A stretch of 64,000 bases of DNA from Roseomonas sp. Lineage in GTDB: Bacteria; Pseudomonadota; Alphaproteobacteria; Acetobacterales; Acetobacteraceae. The notes beneath the pieces are model-generated. The model did not search any database. It worked only from the letters and a program-made list of their open reading frames with translations, and was not told the origin of the DNA. The first letter of the stretch is position 1. Every line of letters begins with the position of its first letter. The stretch covers positions 44,083-108,082 of the forward strand of contig JADCFN010000012.1 in the NCBI GenBank assembly GCA_020249505.1. Direction: 5' to 3'. Positions 8,509 to 17,503 of the stretch are shown piece by piece. The translations under genes were made by a program, and so were the position numbers.

Positions 8509-9640
8509 ATGCGCGCTGACGCCCTTTCCCTGCACGAGCAGATCACCGCTTCGGTGTCCCTGCTGAGGAGGCATCTTTGACTGGGATGCCTCTGTCCGTC
8601 GTCTCGAAGAACTGAACGCGCGGGTCGAAGACCCGTCGCTCTGGAATAATGCTGATGAAGCGGGGCGCGTCATGCGCGAACGCGGCCGGCTGTCCGAACA
8701 GATTGATGGCGTGAAGCGCCTGGAACGCGATGTGGAAGACGCGCTTGGCCTGATTGAATTGGCCGAGGCTGAGGGCGATGCCGATACCGCCAATGCCGCC
8801 ACCGCGGATTTGCAGCGACTGGCGGTGGAGGCGAAGAAGCGTGAGATTGAAAGCCTGCTCTCCGGCGAAGCGGATGCCAATGACGCCTTCCTGGAAGTGA
8901 ATTCCGGCAGCGGCGGGACCGAGGCGCAGGATTGGGCGGAAATGCTGCTGCGCATGTATTCCCGCTGGGCGGAACAGCATGGCTATAAGGTGGTGTTGAC
9001 TGAAGAAAGCGCCGGCGAACAGGCGGGGCTGAAATCTGCGACCATTCAGATCAGCGGTCCCAATGCCTATGGCTGGCTCAAGACCGAAAGCGGCGTGCAT
9101 CGGCTGGTACGCATCAGCCCCTTTGATTCGGCCGCGCGCCGGCACACCAGCTTTGCCTCCGTCTACGTCTATCCGGTGGTGGATGATAAGATCGAGATTG
9201 AGGTCAACCCTGCCGATTTGAAGACCGACACCTTCCGCGCTTCCGGCGCCGGTGGGCAGCATGTGAACAAGACCGAATCGGGCGTGCGCTTCACCCATAT
9301 CCCGACCGGGATTGTGGTGGCCTCCACCCAGGATCGCAGCCAGCATCGCAACCGCGCCATTGCCATGGGCATGCTCAAGGCGCGTTTGTATGAATTGGAA
9401 TTGTCGAAGCGCGAAGCCGTGAATGCCGCCACCGAAGCCGGCAAGACCGATATCGGCTGGGGCCACCAGATCCGCAGCTACGTGTTGCAGCCCTATCAGA
9501 TGGTGAAGGATCTGAGGACCGGGGTTGAAAAGGGCAATCCGGCGGCGGTGCTGGATGGGGAGTTGGATGATTTCCTCGCGGCGTCGCTTGCATCGCGCGT
9601 CGGCGCAACGCGCAGCGAAGCCAGCGCCAAGGCGCAATAG
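8509..9640 (+). CDS. prfB: Peptide chain release factor 2, with programmed +1 frameshift
   Basis: Class I release factor reading UGA and UAA. The gene is split: codons 1-23 run from ATG 8509 to CTT 8575-8577, an in-frame TGA follows at 8578-8580, and the main frame resumes at GAC 8579 to the stop at 9640. A +1 slip on CTT-T gives a 376-residue protein, the normal RF2 length. The catalytic GGQ lies in [16 protein letters not shown] in the last third. Without the frameshift the reading frame would lack its N-terminus. Low RF2 lets ribosomes stall at UGA and shift, so the factor controls its own level. It is probably co-transcribed with mrcA. Confidence 0.95.
8566..8581 (+). promoter_or_regulatory. 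prfB programmed frameshift site
   Basis: An internal Shine-Dalgarno-like AGGAGG (8566-8571) lies three bases (CAT) before CTT TGA C (8575-8581). This is the classic RF2 recoding arrangement: the SD stimulates slippage of the Leu tRNA from CTT to TTT over the slow UGA stop. Confidence 0.95.
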
Positions 9641-9685
9641 CCGTATGTTTCGCGGCGCGGCTGATCCGGGTTAGTCTCCTCAGCC

Positions 9686-10624
9686 GTGCTTGCCTTCCTT
9701 GCCCTTTGCCTGCCGATTTTCGCGGTGGTGGCCTTTGGTTTCGCCGCGGCGAAGCGCAAATGGATGCCGCCGACCGCGATGGAAGCGATTGGGCTTTTCA
9801 GCTTCAACGTCGCCTTGCCCGCGATGTTGTTCAAGCTGATGGCAGCACAGCCTTTGCGCGAAAGTTTTGATGCCATTTATTTCGCAGGTTATCTGGGTGC
9901 CTGCCTAAGTATCTTCGCCGTGGTGATGCTGATCGGGCGCGTCGCGCGCGGCAATATCCGCATCGGTTCTGCCTTTGGCGCGGCTGCCGCCATGGGCAAT
10001 GTTGGCTATCTGGCGCCACCACTCATGCTGCCCATGCTCGGGCCACGCATTGCGGGGCCGGTTGCCATGGCGATTGTTGCGGAAGTGGCGGTAATTATCG
10101 CGCTTGGGTCCATGCTGATGGCGCCTTCCGCAAAGGGTGAGGGCCTTAAAGCCGTGATGGCAGGCTTGCGCGGCTTGCTACGGAACCCGGTGATCCTTTC
10201 CATCGCGCTTGGCGCGCTTTCCGCTGGGTTGGAGCTGCCCATCCCCGCGCCAATCGAACGCTTCCTGTCCTTCCTGGGCAACGCTGCCGGGCCAACGGCA
10301 CTATTCGCGCTGGGCGGTACCCTCGCGAGGCTCAAAATTGGCGGGCAGCTTTTCGCGGTGGCTTTCGGCATTACGGCGGCGAAGCTGTTCATCTACCCCG
10401 CGCTGGTGTGGTTTGTGCTGGGAAGCTGGCTGGCGCTTGACCCGTTTTGGGTGATTTGCGGCGTGCTGCTAGCCGCCATGCCCACCGCGACCAATGCCTA
10501 TCTGCTCGCGCAACGCCAAGGCGTGGGGGCTGAGGAAGCCTCAGCCGCCGTGCTGTTCACCACCATCATCGCATCCATCGCCTTCCCGGCCACGGCCTGG
10601 CTGTTGGATGTGCCGGTGCCGTGA
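9686..10624 (+). CDS. AEC-family permease (auxin efflux carrier type)
   Basis: Integral membrane protein of 312 residues with about ten hydrophobic segments arranged as two repeats of five. The central breaks, such as NVALPAMLFKLM (about 36-47) and MPTATNAYLLAQ (about 267-278), match AEC-family transporters. Known members export organic acids or auxin-like compounds. The start is GTG at 9686, the first start before the first membrane segment. It lies 45 bases after prfB and 75 bases before a decarboxylase pair, so an organic-acid substrate is plausible but unproven. Confidence 0.8.
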   Translation: MLAFLALCLPIFAVVAFGFAAAKRKWMPPTAMEAIGLFSFNVALPAMLFKLMAAQPLRESFDAIYFAGYLGACLSIFAVVMLIGRVARGNIRIGSAFGAAAAMGNVGYLAPPLMLPMLGPRIAGPVAMAIVAEVAVIIALGSMLMAPSAKGEGLKAVMAGLRGLLRNPVILSIALGALSAGLELPIPAPIERFLSFLGNAAGPTALFALGGTLARLKIGGQLFAVAFGITAAKLFIYPALVWFVLGSWLALDPFWVICGVLLAAMPTATNAYLLAQRQGVGAEEASAAVLFTTIIASIAFPATAWLLDVPVP

Positions 10625-10699
10625 CCTGGGTCACGCTTGGCGGGCGCGCGGCTTGGTCATAGACTCAGCCCTTCTTACTGCAACGGAGACTTCCCCATT

Positions 10700-11227
10700 A
10701 TGTCGAGTGCCGCCGAAAGCGCGCCAAGCTGGCATGGCATTATTCGCCAGGCCTTGAAGGACCATGATGTCCGGCTGGTCACCTATGTGCCGGATAATGT
10801 GCTGCGCCCCCTGATTGAGGGCTGCCATGCCGATCCCTTCTTCACCACCTTCGCCGCCGCGCGAGAGGAAGAAGCCATCGGCATTGTCGCCGGCGCCACC
10901 ATGGCCGGCATGCGCGGCATTGTGCTGATGCAGACATCGGGTTTCGCGACGCTGCCCAATGTTCTCGCCTCCCTTGTGGTGGCCAGCCAAATCCCGGTGC
11001 TGATGATGGTGAGCGAACGCGGCACACTCGGTGAATTCAATCCCGGCCAGGCTATTGTCTGCCGCACCATGCGCCCGATCCTGGACAGCATGGGCATTGA
11101 ACACCACACCCTGTCGCGCATGGATGAAGCCGCCTTCATCGCGGATCGCACCATGCGCCAGGCCTTTGCCACGCGTTGGCCGGCTTGCCTTATTGTCTCG
11201 CCATTGATCTCAGGGGGGCGCAAGTGA
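10700..11227 (+). CDS. Thiamine-diphosphate decarboxylase, N-terminal (PYR) subunit, sulfopyruvate/phosphonopyruvate type
   Basis: A 175-residue protein equivalent to the pyrimidine-binding half of ThDP decarboxylases. It contains VTYVPDNVLRPLI, the catalytic-glutamate region AREEEAIGIVAGATMAG, and QTSGFATLPNVLASL. This resembles the alpha subunit of sulfopyruvate decarboxylase (ComD) or the first half of phosphonopyruvate decarboxylase. ATG 10700 has GGAG upstream; the frame is open further but reads as non-protein. It overlaps the next gene by one base (TGATG), implying translational coupling of the two halves. No sulfonate or phosphonate genes flank it, so the substrate remains open. Confidence 0.8.
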   Translation: MSSAAESAPSWHGIIRQALKDHDVRLVTYVPDNVLRPLIEGCHADPFFTTFAAAREEEAIGIVAGATMAGMRGIVLMQTSGFATLPNVLASLVVASQIPVLMMVSERGTLGEFNPGQAIVCRTMRPILDSMGIEHHTLSRMDEAAFIADRTMRQAFATRWPACLIVSPLISGGRK

Positions 11228-11826
11228 TGGAAGACCGTCGCAATACGCAGGTGATGAATCGTGCGGCGCTGACCAAGCGCGTGGTGGGCAAACTCACCAA
11301 GCAGGAAGCCGTGATTGGCGGCATCGGTAATTCCAACTGGGATTTATGGGCCGCCGGCCATCGTGCCGAGAATTTCTACATGCTGGGCAGCATGGGATTG
11401 GCCGCGCCGATTGCTATGGGTGTAGCCATTGCTCAGCCGGAACGGCGCGTTTTCGCGCTGGAAGGCGATGGGTCACTGCTGATGCAGCTTGGCTGCCTTT
11501 CCACCATTGCCGCGCAGGCGCCGAAGAATCTGATTGTGATCATTTGGGACAATGGCATTTATCAGATCACCGGCGGCCAGGGCACGCCGGCCGCGAAAGC
11601 CGGCACCGATCTGGTGGCGATTGCGCGCGCCTCCGGCATTGCTTCCGCCCATTGGGCGGCGGATGAGGCGGAGTTCGATGCGCTGATTGATCGCGCCCTT
11701 GCCACCGATGGCCCGCATGTGATCGGCGCGCGGATTGATAATGAACCCGGCAAGACACAAACGGACCGCGACCCGATCCGCTTCCGTGAGACCTTTATGC
11801 GCGGGATGGCGGCGCAACTGGGTTAA
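11227..11826 (+). CDS. Thiamine-diphosphate decarboxylase, C-terminal (PP) subunit, sulfopyruvate/phosphonopyruvate type
   Basis: Partner subunit of 199 residues binding the diphosphate of ThDP and magnesium. The GDG...N signature is present: EGDGSLLMQLG (about 80-90) with IIWDNGIYQITGGQGTP about 30 residues later. It resembles ComE of sulfopyruvate decarboxylase and the second half of phosphonopyruvate decarboxylase. The ATG overlaps the stop of the first subunit. A strong hairpin terminator follows 29 bases after the stop. Reaction class (2-oxoacid to aldehyde) is secure; the physiological substrate is not. Confidence 0.8.
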   Translation: MEDRRNTQVMNRAALTKRVVGKLTKQEAVIGGIGNSNWDLWAAGHRAENFYMLGSMGLAAPIAMGVAIAQPERRVFALEGDGSLLMQLGCLSTIAAQAPKNLIVIIWDNGIYQITGGQGTPAAKAGTDLVAIARASGIASAHWAADEAEFDALIDRALATDGPHVIGARIDNEPGKTQTDRDPIRFRETFMRGMAAQLG

Positions 11827-11831
11827 GTGCC

Positions 11832-11909
11832 AAGCGGCCGGGATAGGGTGCGTTTGGGCCAAGCGGAGACGCTTGGCCCTTTTGGTGCGTGTTGGGGTTG
11901 GGGTGGTTT
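11832..11909 (+). repeat. Cassette end R, copy B (terminator-like repeat)
   Basis: Second copy of the block at 1374-1451, here on the plus strand, 5 bases after the decarboxylase stop. It shares AAGCGGCCGGG at its start, the hairpin, and the G+T-rich tail. Nine differences including one gap are seen over 78 positions by hand. It lies just beyond the 3' end of the convergent WD40-like gene. Confidence 0.8.
11856..11884 (+). terminator. Rho-independent-like terminator
   Basis: GGGCCAAGCG (11856-11865), loop GAGA, CGCTTGGCCC (11870-11879), then TTTT. The perfect 10 bp stem with a GNRA loop and a short T run should end the decarboxylase transcript. The reverse strand may act on the convergent WD40-like gene. 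Confidence 0.8.
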
Positions 11910-11925
11910 GTGGCGCGCTGGCGCG

Positions 11926-13137
11926 TCAGAGGCCTTGGATTTCGTGAATCAGAATTTGCCCTTGCTGAAACCACGCAAGCCGACCGGTGCGTGGGCAAAA
12001 GCAAGGTCCATTGATGACAACGCGATCAGGCGCAAAATGTTGCAAAAGTGGCGCGCCGCCACTTGCAGGAAAAAGCTGCACCAAAGCACCAATCTCTCCC
12101 GTTCCTTTGGCTGAAGATGTAAGTACGAAACGTCCGCTTGGATGCCAGCTCAAATAGGCGATAGGTTCAAACTCCCCCGAAAACCCAGCCATCTGCTCGC
12201 CTGTTGAAGTATCCCAAACCCGAATGGGTTCAGCTTCGCGTGGGGGGACCGTGGCACTCGAACCACTCGCCAAACGATCACCAGTTGGCGACCAAGCTAG
12301 AGATCGAACTCCACGAACATGAGCACGAAAGCTCATCCGCTCAGTGAGCGACGGAAGATCAAAAATCGCTATTTCGTCACTGAAGCCAAGTCTTGTTGCA
12401 CTTGTTGCTACAGCAAGACGATTGTCCCGACTTATACTCGGCAGCAACCAGTTTCGTCCTTCACCTTGGCCGAGGAGCCTTCCGTTACTGCTATCAAACA
12501 CTAAGCCAAAAAAACGATGCGTTGTATTGCCCCTGCCACCAATTGCCGAAAACGATAGAAACACATAGTTACCATCGGGGGAAACCGTAAGAGACTGGCC
12601 GCCCCTTCGCTGCTGCAAGAATAAATCTTGGGGCCTACCTAATAGCTCGGGTAGGAACACGGGCAATAAGTCGGACTCACGCAGTAGCTTTCCTGTATCG
12701 GTTTCAAAAGCTGAGAAAGCCGGCGGATTTTCTGTACTGCCTGATGAAATATGCCTGGACGCGATCATTTCCCGACCGCCTGCTGCAAATCCAAAAAGTC
12801 TCGCCCCTCTTGCCTGCATAACACGGAAACGCGTGAGCAACTGCCAAGAGGCGGTATCAATCACGTTCAAGAAACTTCCATCGCCAGACTCTGCGACCAG
12901 CCGACTACCATCGGGGCTCCAGGCCATTGAGGAAACATGCCAAGCAAATGCATTTTCTTCCTTACGAAAATCAACGCTGGCAATTTGCTTCAGCCTCACC
13001 CGGCCCGGATATATCGTGCCGCGCGGGCTGGTCAGCGGATTGAGTAAATTCGAAGCGCCCGCCGGGCGCACCGCGCCCGCACCTGCCAGCGCCCCCATGC
13101 CAGCCAAACCAAATCCGCGCCGGGTCAGGCCTGCCAT
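11926..13137 (-). CDS. Tat-exported WD40-like beta-propeller protein
   Basis: A 403-residue protein with a twin-arginine signal (LTRRGFGLAGMGALAGAGA) followed by blade-like repeats. Examples are SSMAWSPDGSRLVAESGDG, LAWSPTGDRLASGS with IRVWDTSTGEQMAGF, and LSWHPSGRFVLTSS, so probably six or seven blades in the periplasm. A GTG at 13146 is open in frame, but the duplicated leader at 579-677 keeps the ATG and not the GTG, which supports ATG 13137. The gene is visibly more A+T-rich than its neighbours, with more A/T-ending codons, suggesting a foreign or differently evolving origin. Its leader lies 45 bases after the prpF-like stop. Function unknown; likely protein-protein contact. Confidence 0.75.
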   Translation of the reverse strand: MAGLTRRGFGLAGMGALAGAGAVRPAGASNLLNPLTSPRGTIYPGRVRLKQIASVDFRKEENAFAWHVSSMAWSPDGSRLVAESGDGSFLNVIDTASWQLLTRFRVMQARGARLFGFAAGGREMIASRHISSGSTENPPAFSAFETDTGKLLRESDLLPVFLPELLGRPQDLFLQQRRGGQSLTVSPDGNYVFLSFSAIGGRGNTTHRFFGLVFDSSNGRLLGQGEGRNWLLPSISRDNRLAVATSATRLGFSDEIAIFDLPSLTERMSFRAHVRGVRSLAWSPTGDRLASGSSATVPPREAEPIRVWDTSTGEQMAGFSGEFEPIAYLSWHPSGRFVLTSSAKGTGEIGALVQLFPASGGAPLLQHFAPDRVVINGPCFCPRTGRLAWFQQGQILIHEIQGL

Positions 13138-13189
13138 ATCGCTCACCCCTGCAAGGCTCTGCCCTGGCAGGAAGGCATCACCTCAACCC
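13090..13189 (-). repeat. Cassette end L, copy B (leader plus Tat signal start)
   Basis: The intact counterpart of 579-677, on the minus strand. It runs from the stop codon of the prpF-like gene (13183-13185) through the ribosome site and the first 16 codons of the WD40-like gene. Similarity to copy A drops abruptly after codon 16. Confidence 0.8.
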
Positions 13190-14274
13190 CAAGCGCGGGC
13201 GGGGACATAAACCTCGCCCGCCATCAACCGCCGCGCGGTGCGTAGCGTACCGCCCGAAATCACCTCGCGCGATCCATCCGCCGCAAGCCGCGTGGTGATC
13301 ACCGCTTCCATGCTGCCTGTCGGGTGTTCCAGCACAATCGTCTCCCGATCCGCGCCGGTGATTTGCGCCACACCTTCCGCCACCGTGCCCGGCAGCACGC
13401 AAGCACTCGCGATGCAAATCCCGCCTGTCACCGCCATGGCTTCATGGCAGGCGAGCGGCGTGAAATAGCGCGCCGCGACACCGCCCTGCCCACCAGCCGG
13501 CTCCGCGATAATGGCGAATTTCGGAATGACACGGCCTTCCGCATCGCCCATGCCCATGGCAAGGCTCGCCTTGCGGCGAATGGCCTCAATCCGCGCCATG
13601 AAGTCCTTGTCGGCGTCCAATTCCTTCGCCGTCTCACGCGCGGTTTTGCCGAAATCCCGCGCGCGCGCGATCACCACCGGCATGCAGATATCAAGGCAGG
13701 TCACTTCCACGCCATCAATCACATCAATCGCATTGCCGGTCGGCATCAGCTTGCCAGTTGCTCCGCCCACCGCATCGGCGAAATTCAGTACAATGGGGGC
13801 AGCCGTGCCGGGCACGCCGGCAATCGCGGTATCACCTTCGTAATTCACGCGCTTGCCTGGCGTTTGCACCACGGCTTCGATCATCGCACCCGTATTCACC
13901 GCGCGGATCATCACGCGGGTTTCGCCTTCCTCGGCTGGCACCAGCCCGCTTTCAATCGCGAAAGGGCCGACGCCCGCCAGCATATTTCCGCACGTCGGCC
14001 CCCAATCCACAAAGGCGCGATCCACGGAAACCTGCGCAAACAGATAATCCACCTGCTGCGCTTCACCCGCTACGGCGCGAGAGACAATGCAGACCTTGCT
14101 GGTGAGCGTGGTTGCCCCACCCAGCCCATCAATCTGCCTTGCATCCGGTGAACCCATGGCGGCGAGCAAGACGCGGCCCATGGCTTCCCGATCCTCGGGC
14201 AGATCGTGGCGCAGGAAATAGGGGCCGCGGCTGGTGCCGCCGCGCATCAGCGTGCAGGGAATGGCTTTCTGCAT
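13183..14274 (-). CDS. PrpF-family isomerase (4-oxalomesaconate tautomerase-like)
   Basis: A 363-residue PrpF/diaminopimelate-epimerase-fold protein. It starts IPCTLMRGGTSRGPYF, the family signature, has the catalytic cysteine motif CGNMLAGVGPFAIE near residue 95, and a second half with GGICIASACVLPGT. Relatives isomerise trans-aconitate-like or 4-oxalomesaconate substrates without a cofactor. It is the last gene of an operon with a tricarboxylate permease and binding protein (11 bases after the permease stop), which fits uptake and isomerisation of a tri- or dicarboxylate. Which acid is used is not visible. Confidence 0.85.
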   Translation of the reverse strand: MQKAIPCTLMRGGTSRGPYFLRHDLPEDREAMGRVLLAAMGSPDARQIDGLGGATTLTSKVCIVSRAVAGEAQQVDYLFAQVSVDRAFVDWGPTCGNMLAGVGPFAIESGLVPAEEGETRVMIRAVNTGAMIEAVVQTPGKRVNYEGDTAIAGVPGTAAPIVLNFADAVGGATGKLMPTGNAIDVIDGVEVTCLDICMPVVIARARDFGKTARETAKELDADKDFMARIEAIRRKASLAMGMGDAEGRVIPKFAIIAEPAGGQGGVAARYFTPLACHEAMAVTGGICIASACVLPGTVAEGVAQITGADRETIVLEHPTGSMEAVITTRLAADGSREVISGGTLRTARRLMAGEVYVPARAWG

Positions 14275-14285
14275 GGTCTTATCCG

Positions 14286-16247
14286 TCAGCGTAAGGGCCA
14301 GGGGAGGTCGAAGAAATGCTGCAATAGCCCCTGCGGGAAGTCCAGCGTCAGCAATTGCGCCACCACAATCAGGCCAATGGTTGCGATGGACGTTAAAAAT
14401 AATGTCATCCGCCAGGTGCAGCCCGCCGCATAACGCAGGAAGGACAGGAAGAAGATGGTATTGGCCAACAAGAAGCCAACCAAAGCGGAAAGCCCGACCA
14501 GCCCAATCACCCAGCCAAGATGTGCCCAGAAGCTGCCATCCTCGGGCTTCGCCTTGGCTTCCGCATCATGGAATAGCGAACCGCCGACGCGCCCGAAATT
14601 CAGCCGTAACAATACGGGCACGCTGATCAGCAGCATGGCGCCGGCAATCATCATCGGGAAGACCGCGCCTAGGAAGCTGTGGCGCATGGCATCAACGAAG
14701 ACGGCCGCGAAAAGCGCCACCGGAATCACGGCGAAAATCGCCTGAGGCTGGCGCCGGCCCGTATCCGTGCTGCCGCCATCTTCTTCCGTATCCGCCAAGC
14801 GGCGCTTGCGGATACCAAGCCCGGCAAATACCACGATCAGTGCGGCGATGATCATCACGCCCGGCCGCGTCAAGAAATCCCAGCCATAGAATTGCACAGC
14901 TTGGTAAAGATAGGTTTCCATCGGCAGCGCCAGCACAAAGCCTACCACGAAGGGCGGGCGCGGCCAGCCAAAGCGGCGCATCAACAAGCCGAGCAGGCCA
15001 ATACCCAGCAGCAGCAGCAAATCCGCCAATTCGCGGTTATTGTTGAAGGCGCCAAAGCACACCACCATCATCATGAAGGGCGCCAGCAGCCCAAAGCGCA
15101 CCGTGGTCAGCCGCGCAATCAGGGGCGATGTCGCGAAGCACAGCAAGGTGCCCATGACATTGGCTATGGCCAGCGACCAGATGATCGCATAGGTCAGATC
15201 AAGTCGTGATCCCACCAGCGCCGGACCGGCTTCAATGCCAAGCAGCGTCATGCCGCCCAAAAACACCGCCATGGACCCTGATGAAGGAATGCCGAAGAAC
15301 AGGGTCGGCACCAGCGCACCACCTTCGCGCGCATTATTCGATGCCTCCACGGCAATCACGCCGCGCACATCACCCTTGCCGAATTGGCCGTTCTTTTCGG
15401 TTTGAATCGCGTGGCCATAGACAATCCAATCGGTCACGCTGCCACCAAGCCCCGGGATCGCCCCCAACACGGACCCGATGGAAGATGTACGTAGCACCAG
15501 CCACCAATGGGTCATGATGTCGCGCATGCCCGTGATCCAACCGCGGCCCAAATCCGCCGAGCGCGAAATCGTCCCCCCACCGCGCGCCAGATCAATGATT
15601 TCCGGCAACGCAAAAATCGCCAGTACCAAAACGGGCAGCGGCAAACCATCCGAAAGATAGATCAGCCCGAAATCCAACCGATATTCCGCTGTTGCCGGCG
15701 CGGTGCCGACCGTGCCAAGCGCCAAACCCATGCCGCAAGCAATCAGGCCCTTGGCGAAGCTTTTGCCCGCCAGCACGCCCACCATGGAAAGCCCCAGCAG
15801 CGCCAGCATGAATAATTCCGCGGTGCCAAGCGCCAGAATCAAAGGCCGCGCAATCAGCACCGCGCCGGTCAAAATCACCGCGCCAATCAAGCCGCCGATC
15901 ATGGAAGCAAGGAAGGATGCCGATAGCGCGCGCGCGGCCTCTCCTCGTCGGGCCATGGGGAAGCCATCCAGGATCGTCGCCTGACTTGCCGATGATCCAG
16001 GTATGCCCATAAGGATGGAACTGAATGTATCCGCTGTCGCCGCCACCGCAACCAAGCCGACCAGCATGGCGAGTGCCGATACCTGATCGAGGCCGTAGAT
16101 GAACGGCATCACCAGCGAAAGCCCGGCCAGGCCACCAAGCGCGGGCAGCACGCCAATCGCGTAACCAATCAGCACGCCCAGCGCCATATAGCCAAGGCGC
16201 TCAGGGCTCGCGAGCGCGGTCAGCGCCATCAGCAGCGCGTCAAGCAT
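14286..16247 (-). CDS. Tripartite tricarboxylate permease, fused TctA-TctB
   Basis: A 653-residue membrane protein. Residues 1 to about 490 are the large TctA permease: GVLPALGGLAGLSLVMPF near the N-terminus, GIPGSSASQATILDG near 83-97, and GAIPGLGGSVTDWIVYG in the middle. After a hydrophilic linker rich in Asp/Gly/Thr (about 495-515), four more membrane segments correspond to the small TctB subunit, which is normally a separate gene. The fusion would fix subunit stoichiometry. It lies between tctC and the prpF-like gene in one operon. Confidence 0.9.
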   Translation of the reverse strand: MLDALLMALTALASPERLGYMALGVLIGYAIGVLPALGGLAGLSLVMPFIYGLDQVSALAMLVGLVAVAATADTFSSILMGIPGSSASQATILDGFPMARRGEAARALSASFLASMIGGLIGAVILTGAVLIARPLILALGTAELFMLALLGLSMVGVLAGKSFAKGLIACGMGLALGTVGTAPATAEYRLDFGLIYLSDGLPLPVLVLAIFALPEIIDLARGGGTISRSADLGRGWITGMRDIMTHWWLVLRTSSIGSVLGAIPGLGGSVTDWIVYGHAIQTEKNGQFGKGDVRGVIAVEASNNAREGGALVPTLFFGIPSSGSMAVFLGGMTLLGIEAGPALVGSRLDLTYAIIWSLAIANVMGTLLCFATSPLIARLTTVRFGLLAPFMMMVVCFGAFNNNRELADLLLLLGIGLLGLLMRRFGWPRPPFVVGFVLALPMETYLYQAVQFYGWDFLTRPGVMIIAALIVVFAGLGIRKRRLADTEEDGGSTDTGRRQPQAIFAVIPVALFAAVFVDAMRHSFLGAVFPMMIAGAMLLISVPVLLRLNFGRVGGSLFHDAEAKAKPEDGSFWAHLGWVIGLVGLSALVGFLLANTIFFLSFLRYAAGCTWRMTLFLTSIATIGLIVVAQLLTLDFPQGLLQHFFDLPWPLR

Positions 16248-16285
16248 GCAGCCTTACTCCTATCCCCGCGCTGCGCGTGGGTTGA

Positions 16286-17383
16286 TCAGCCCAGGCGATG
16301 GTTGAAGCGGCGCAGCAACCATTCCTTGATCCATTCGCGCGTCGCTTCACTGATGACGGTGCCGGCGGCATAGGCTTTTTCGGCGGCTTCGCCGACAACC
16401 TCATCATATTCGCCAATCACCGTACCGCGCTTTTCCTTGTATTCCGGATCGGCGAAGATGCGCGTGAAGGCAGTGCGATAAAGGTCTTGCACAGCGCGCG
16501 GCGTTTCCTTCGGCACGACCACGAATTTCTGCGCGGCAAAGCCCGCGACGAATAGCGTGCGATAGGCATCCCAGGCCGGGCCTGACGGTTCCTGCCCCGT
16601 TGCCGCGCGCAGGAATTCCGGGAAGGTCGGCAAATCCGGGAAATTCGGATCGCGCACGATATCGCCCGCAGCATTCATGATGCCATAGGAAAACAGCGGC
16701 ACGGCCTTGCCTTCACGCACCAGCGGCAGAACCTGGCTCGTATAGGCTGAGGATGTTTGATAATCGATCGGCGTCTCGCCACGCTCAAAGGCAAGCCGCC
16801 CCTGGCCGCGCCCCTGCATGCCAAAGACAATCTGCACATTCAGATTCATCAGCTCAAAGGCCAGCGTCGGCACGATATCGAGCGAGGTCGGGCCCTGGCT
16901 ACCGAACCTCAAGCCCTGTGCGGCTTGCAGCTTCGCCAGATCAGCCGGGCCGCGCACGCCCAATTCCGGGCGTACATACAGCACGCCGCCGGTCGGGCTC
17001 GCCATCAGCACACTCCAGGCGCGGTAGTCGTAGCGCACGCGCGGATCGCCCATCAGGAAGGGGAATTGTGTCGAGCCACTGGTGCCAAGGATGGTCAGCC
17101 CATCAGGCCGTGTGCGTTGCGCGAATTGATTGGCGCCATTGATGCTGCCGCCACCGGTAACATTGCGGATCACCACGGTTGGGTTGCCCGGCATGTGGCG
17201 TTGCAACAGCGGCAAATGAAACCGCGCCCAGACATCCGAACCGCCACCCACCGCGAAGGGGATGATCCATTCAATGGTCTTGCCGGCCATATCCTGCGCG
17301 CGTGCAGAGCCCGTCGCGGCCAGGCCAAGGCCAAGCCCGCCAAGGGCGCGGCGCGTGATTGGGAATTGTGAAGCTTTGGTCAT
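16286..17383 (-). CDS. Tripartite tricarboxylate transporter substrate-binding protein (TctC/Bug family)
   Basis: A periplasmic binding protein of 365 residues with an Arg-Arg-containing signal (TRRALGGLGLGLAATGSARAQ). The mature part begins KTIEWIIPFAVGGGSDVWAR, the ligand-binding entry of Bug proteins, followed by VVIRNVTGGGSINGANQFA. It delivers carboxylates to the TctA-TctB permease encoded 38 bases downstream. It diverges from the pseudouridine synthase gene, with 120 bases between the starts that must contain both promoters. Confidence 0.9.
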   Translation of the reverse strand: MTKASQFPITRRALGGLGLGLAATGSARAQDMAGKTIEWIIPFAVGGGSDVWARFHLPLLQRHMPGNPTVVIRNVTGGGSINGANQFAQRTRPDGLTILGTSGSTQFPFLMGDPRVRYDYRAWSVLMASPTGGVLYVRPELGVRGPADLAKLQAAQGLRFGSQGPTSLDIVPTLAFELMNLNVQIVFGMQGRGQGRLAFERGETPIDYQTSSAYTSQVLPLVREGKAVPLFSYGIMNAAGDIVRDPNFPDLPTFPEFLRAATGQEPSGPAWDAYRTLFVAGFAAQKFVVVPKETPRAVQDLYRTAFTRIFADPEYKEKRGTVIGEYDEVVGEAAEKAYAAGTVISEATREWIKEWLLRRFNHRLG

Positions 17384-17503
17384 GAAACCCTCCCCGGTCA
17401 GATTTTGGCTTCCCTTAAAGCAGAAGCGGGGGCGATGGAACCAGCGAAATCGCGCCCTGCATTTGCCGCTTTCAGAACCGCGCGCCCCCTGTTACGGATT
17501 GGC

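Noticed and set aside
13138..13146. GTG start for the WD40-like gene at 13146
   Set aside because: In the duplicated leader the corresponding codon is GAG while the ATG is kept, so the ATG at 13137 is the likely start.
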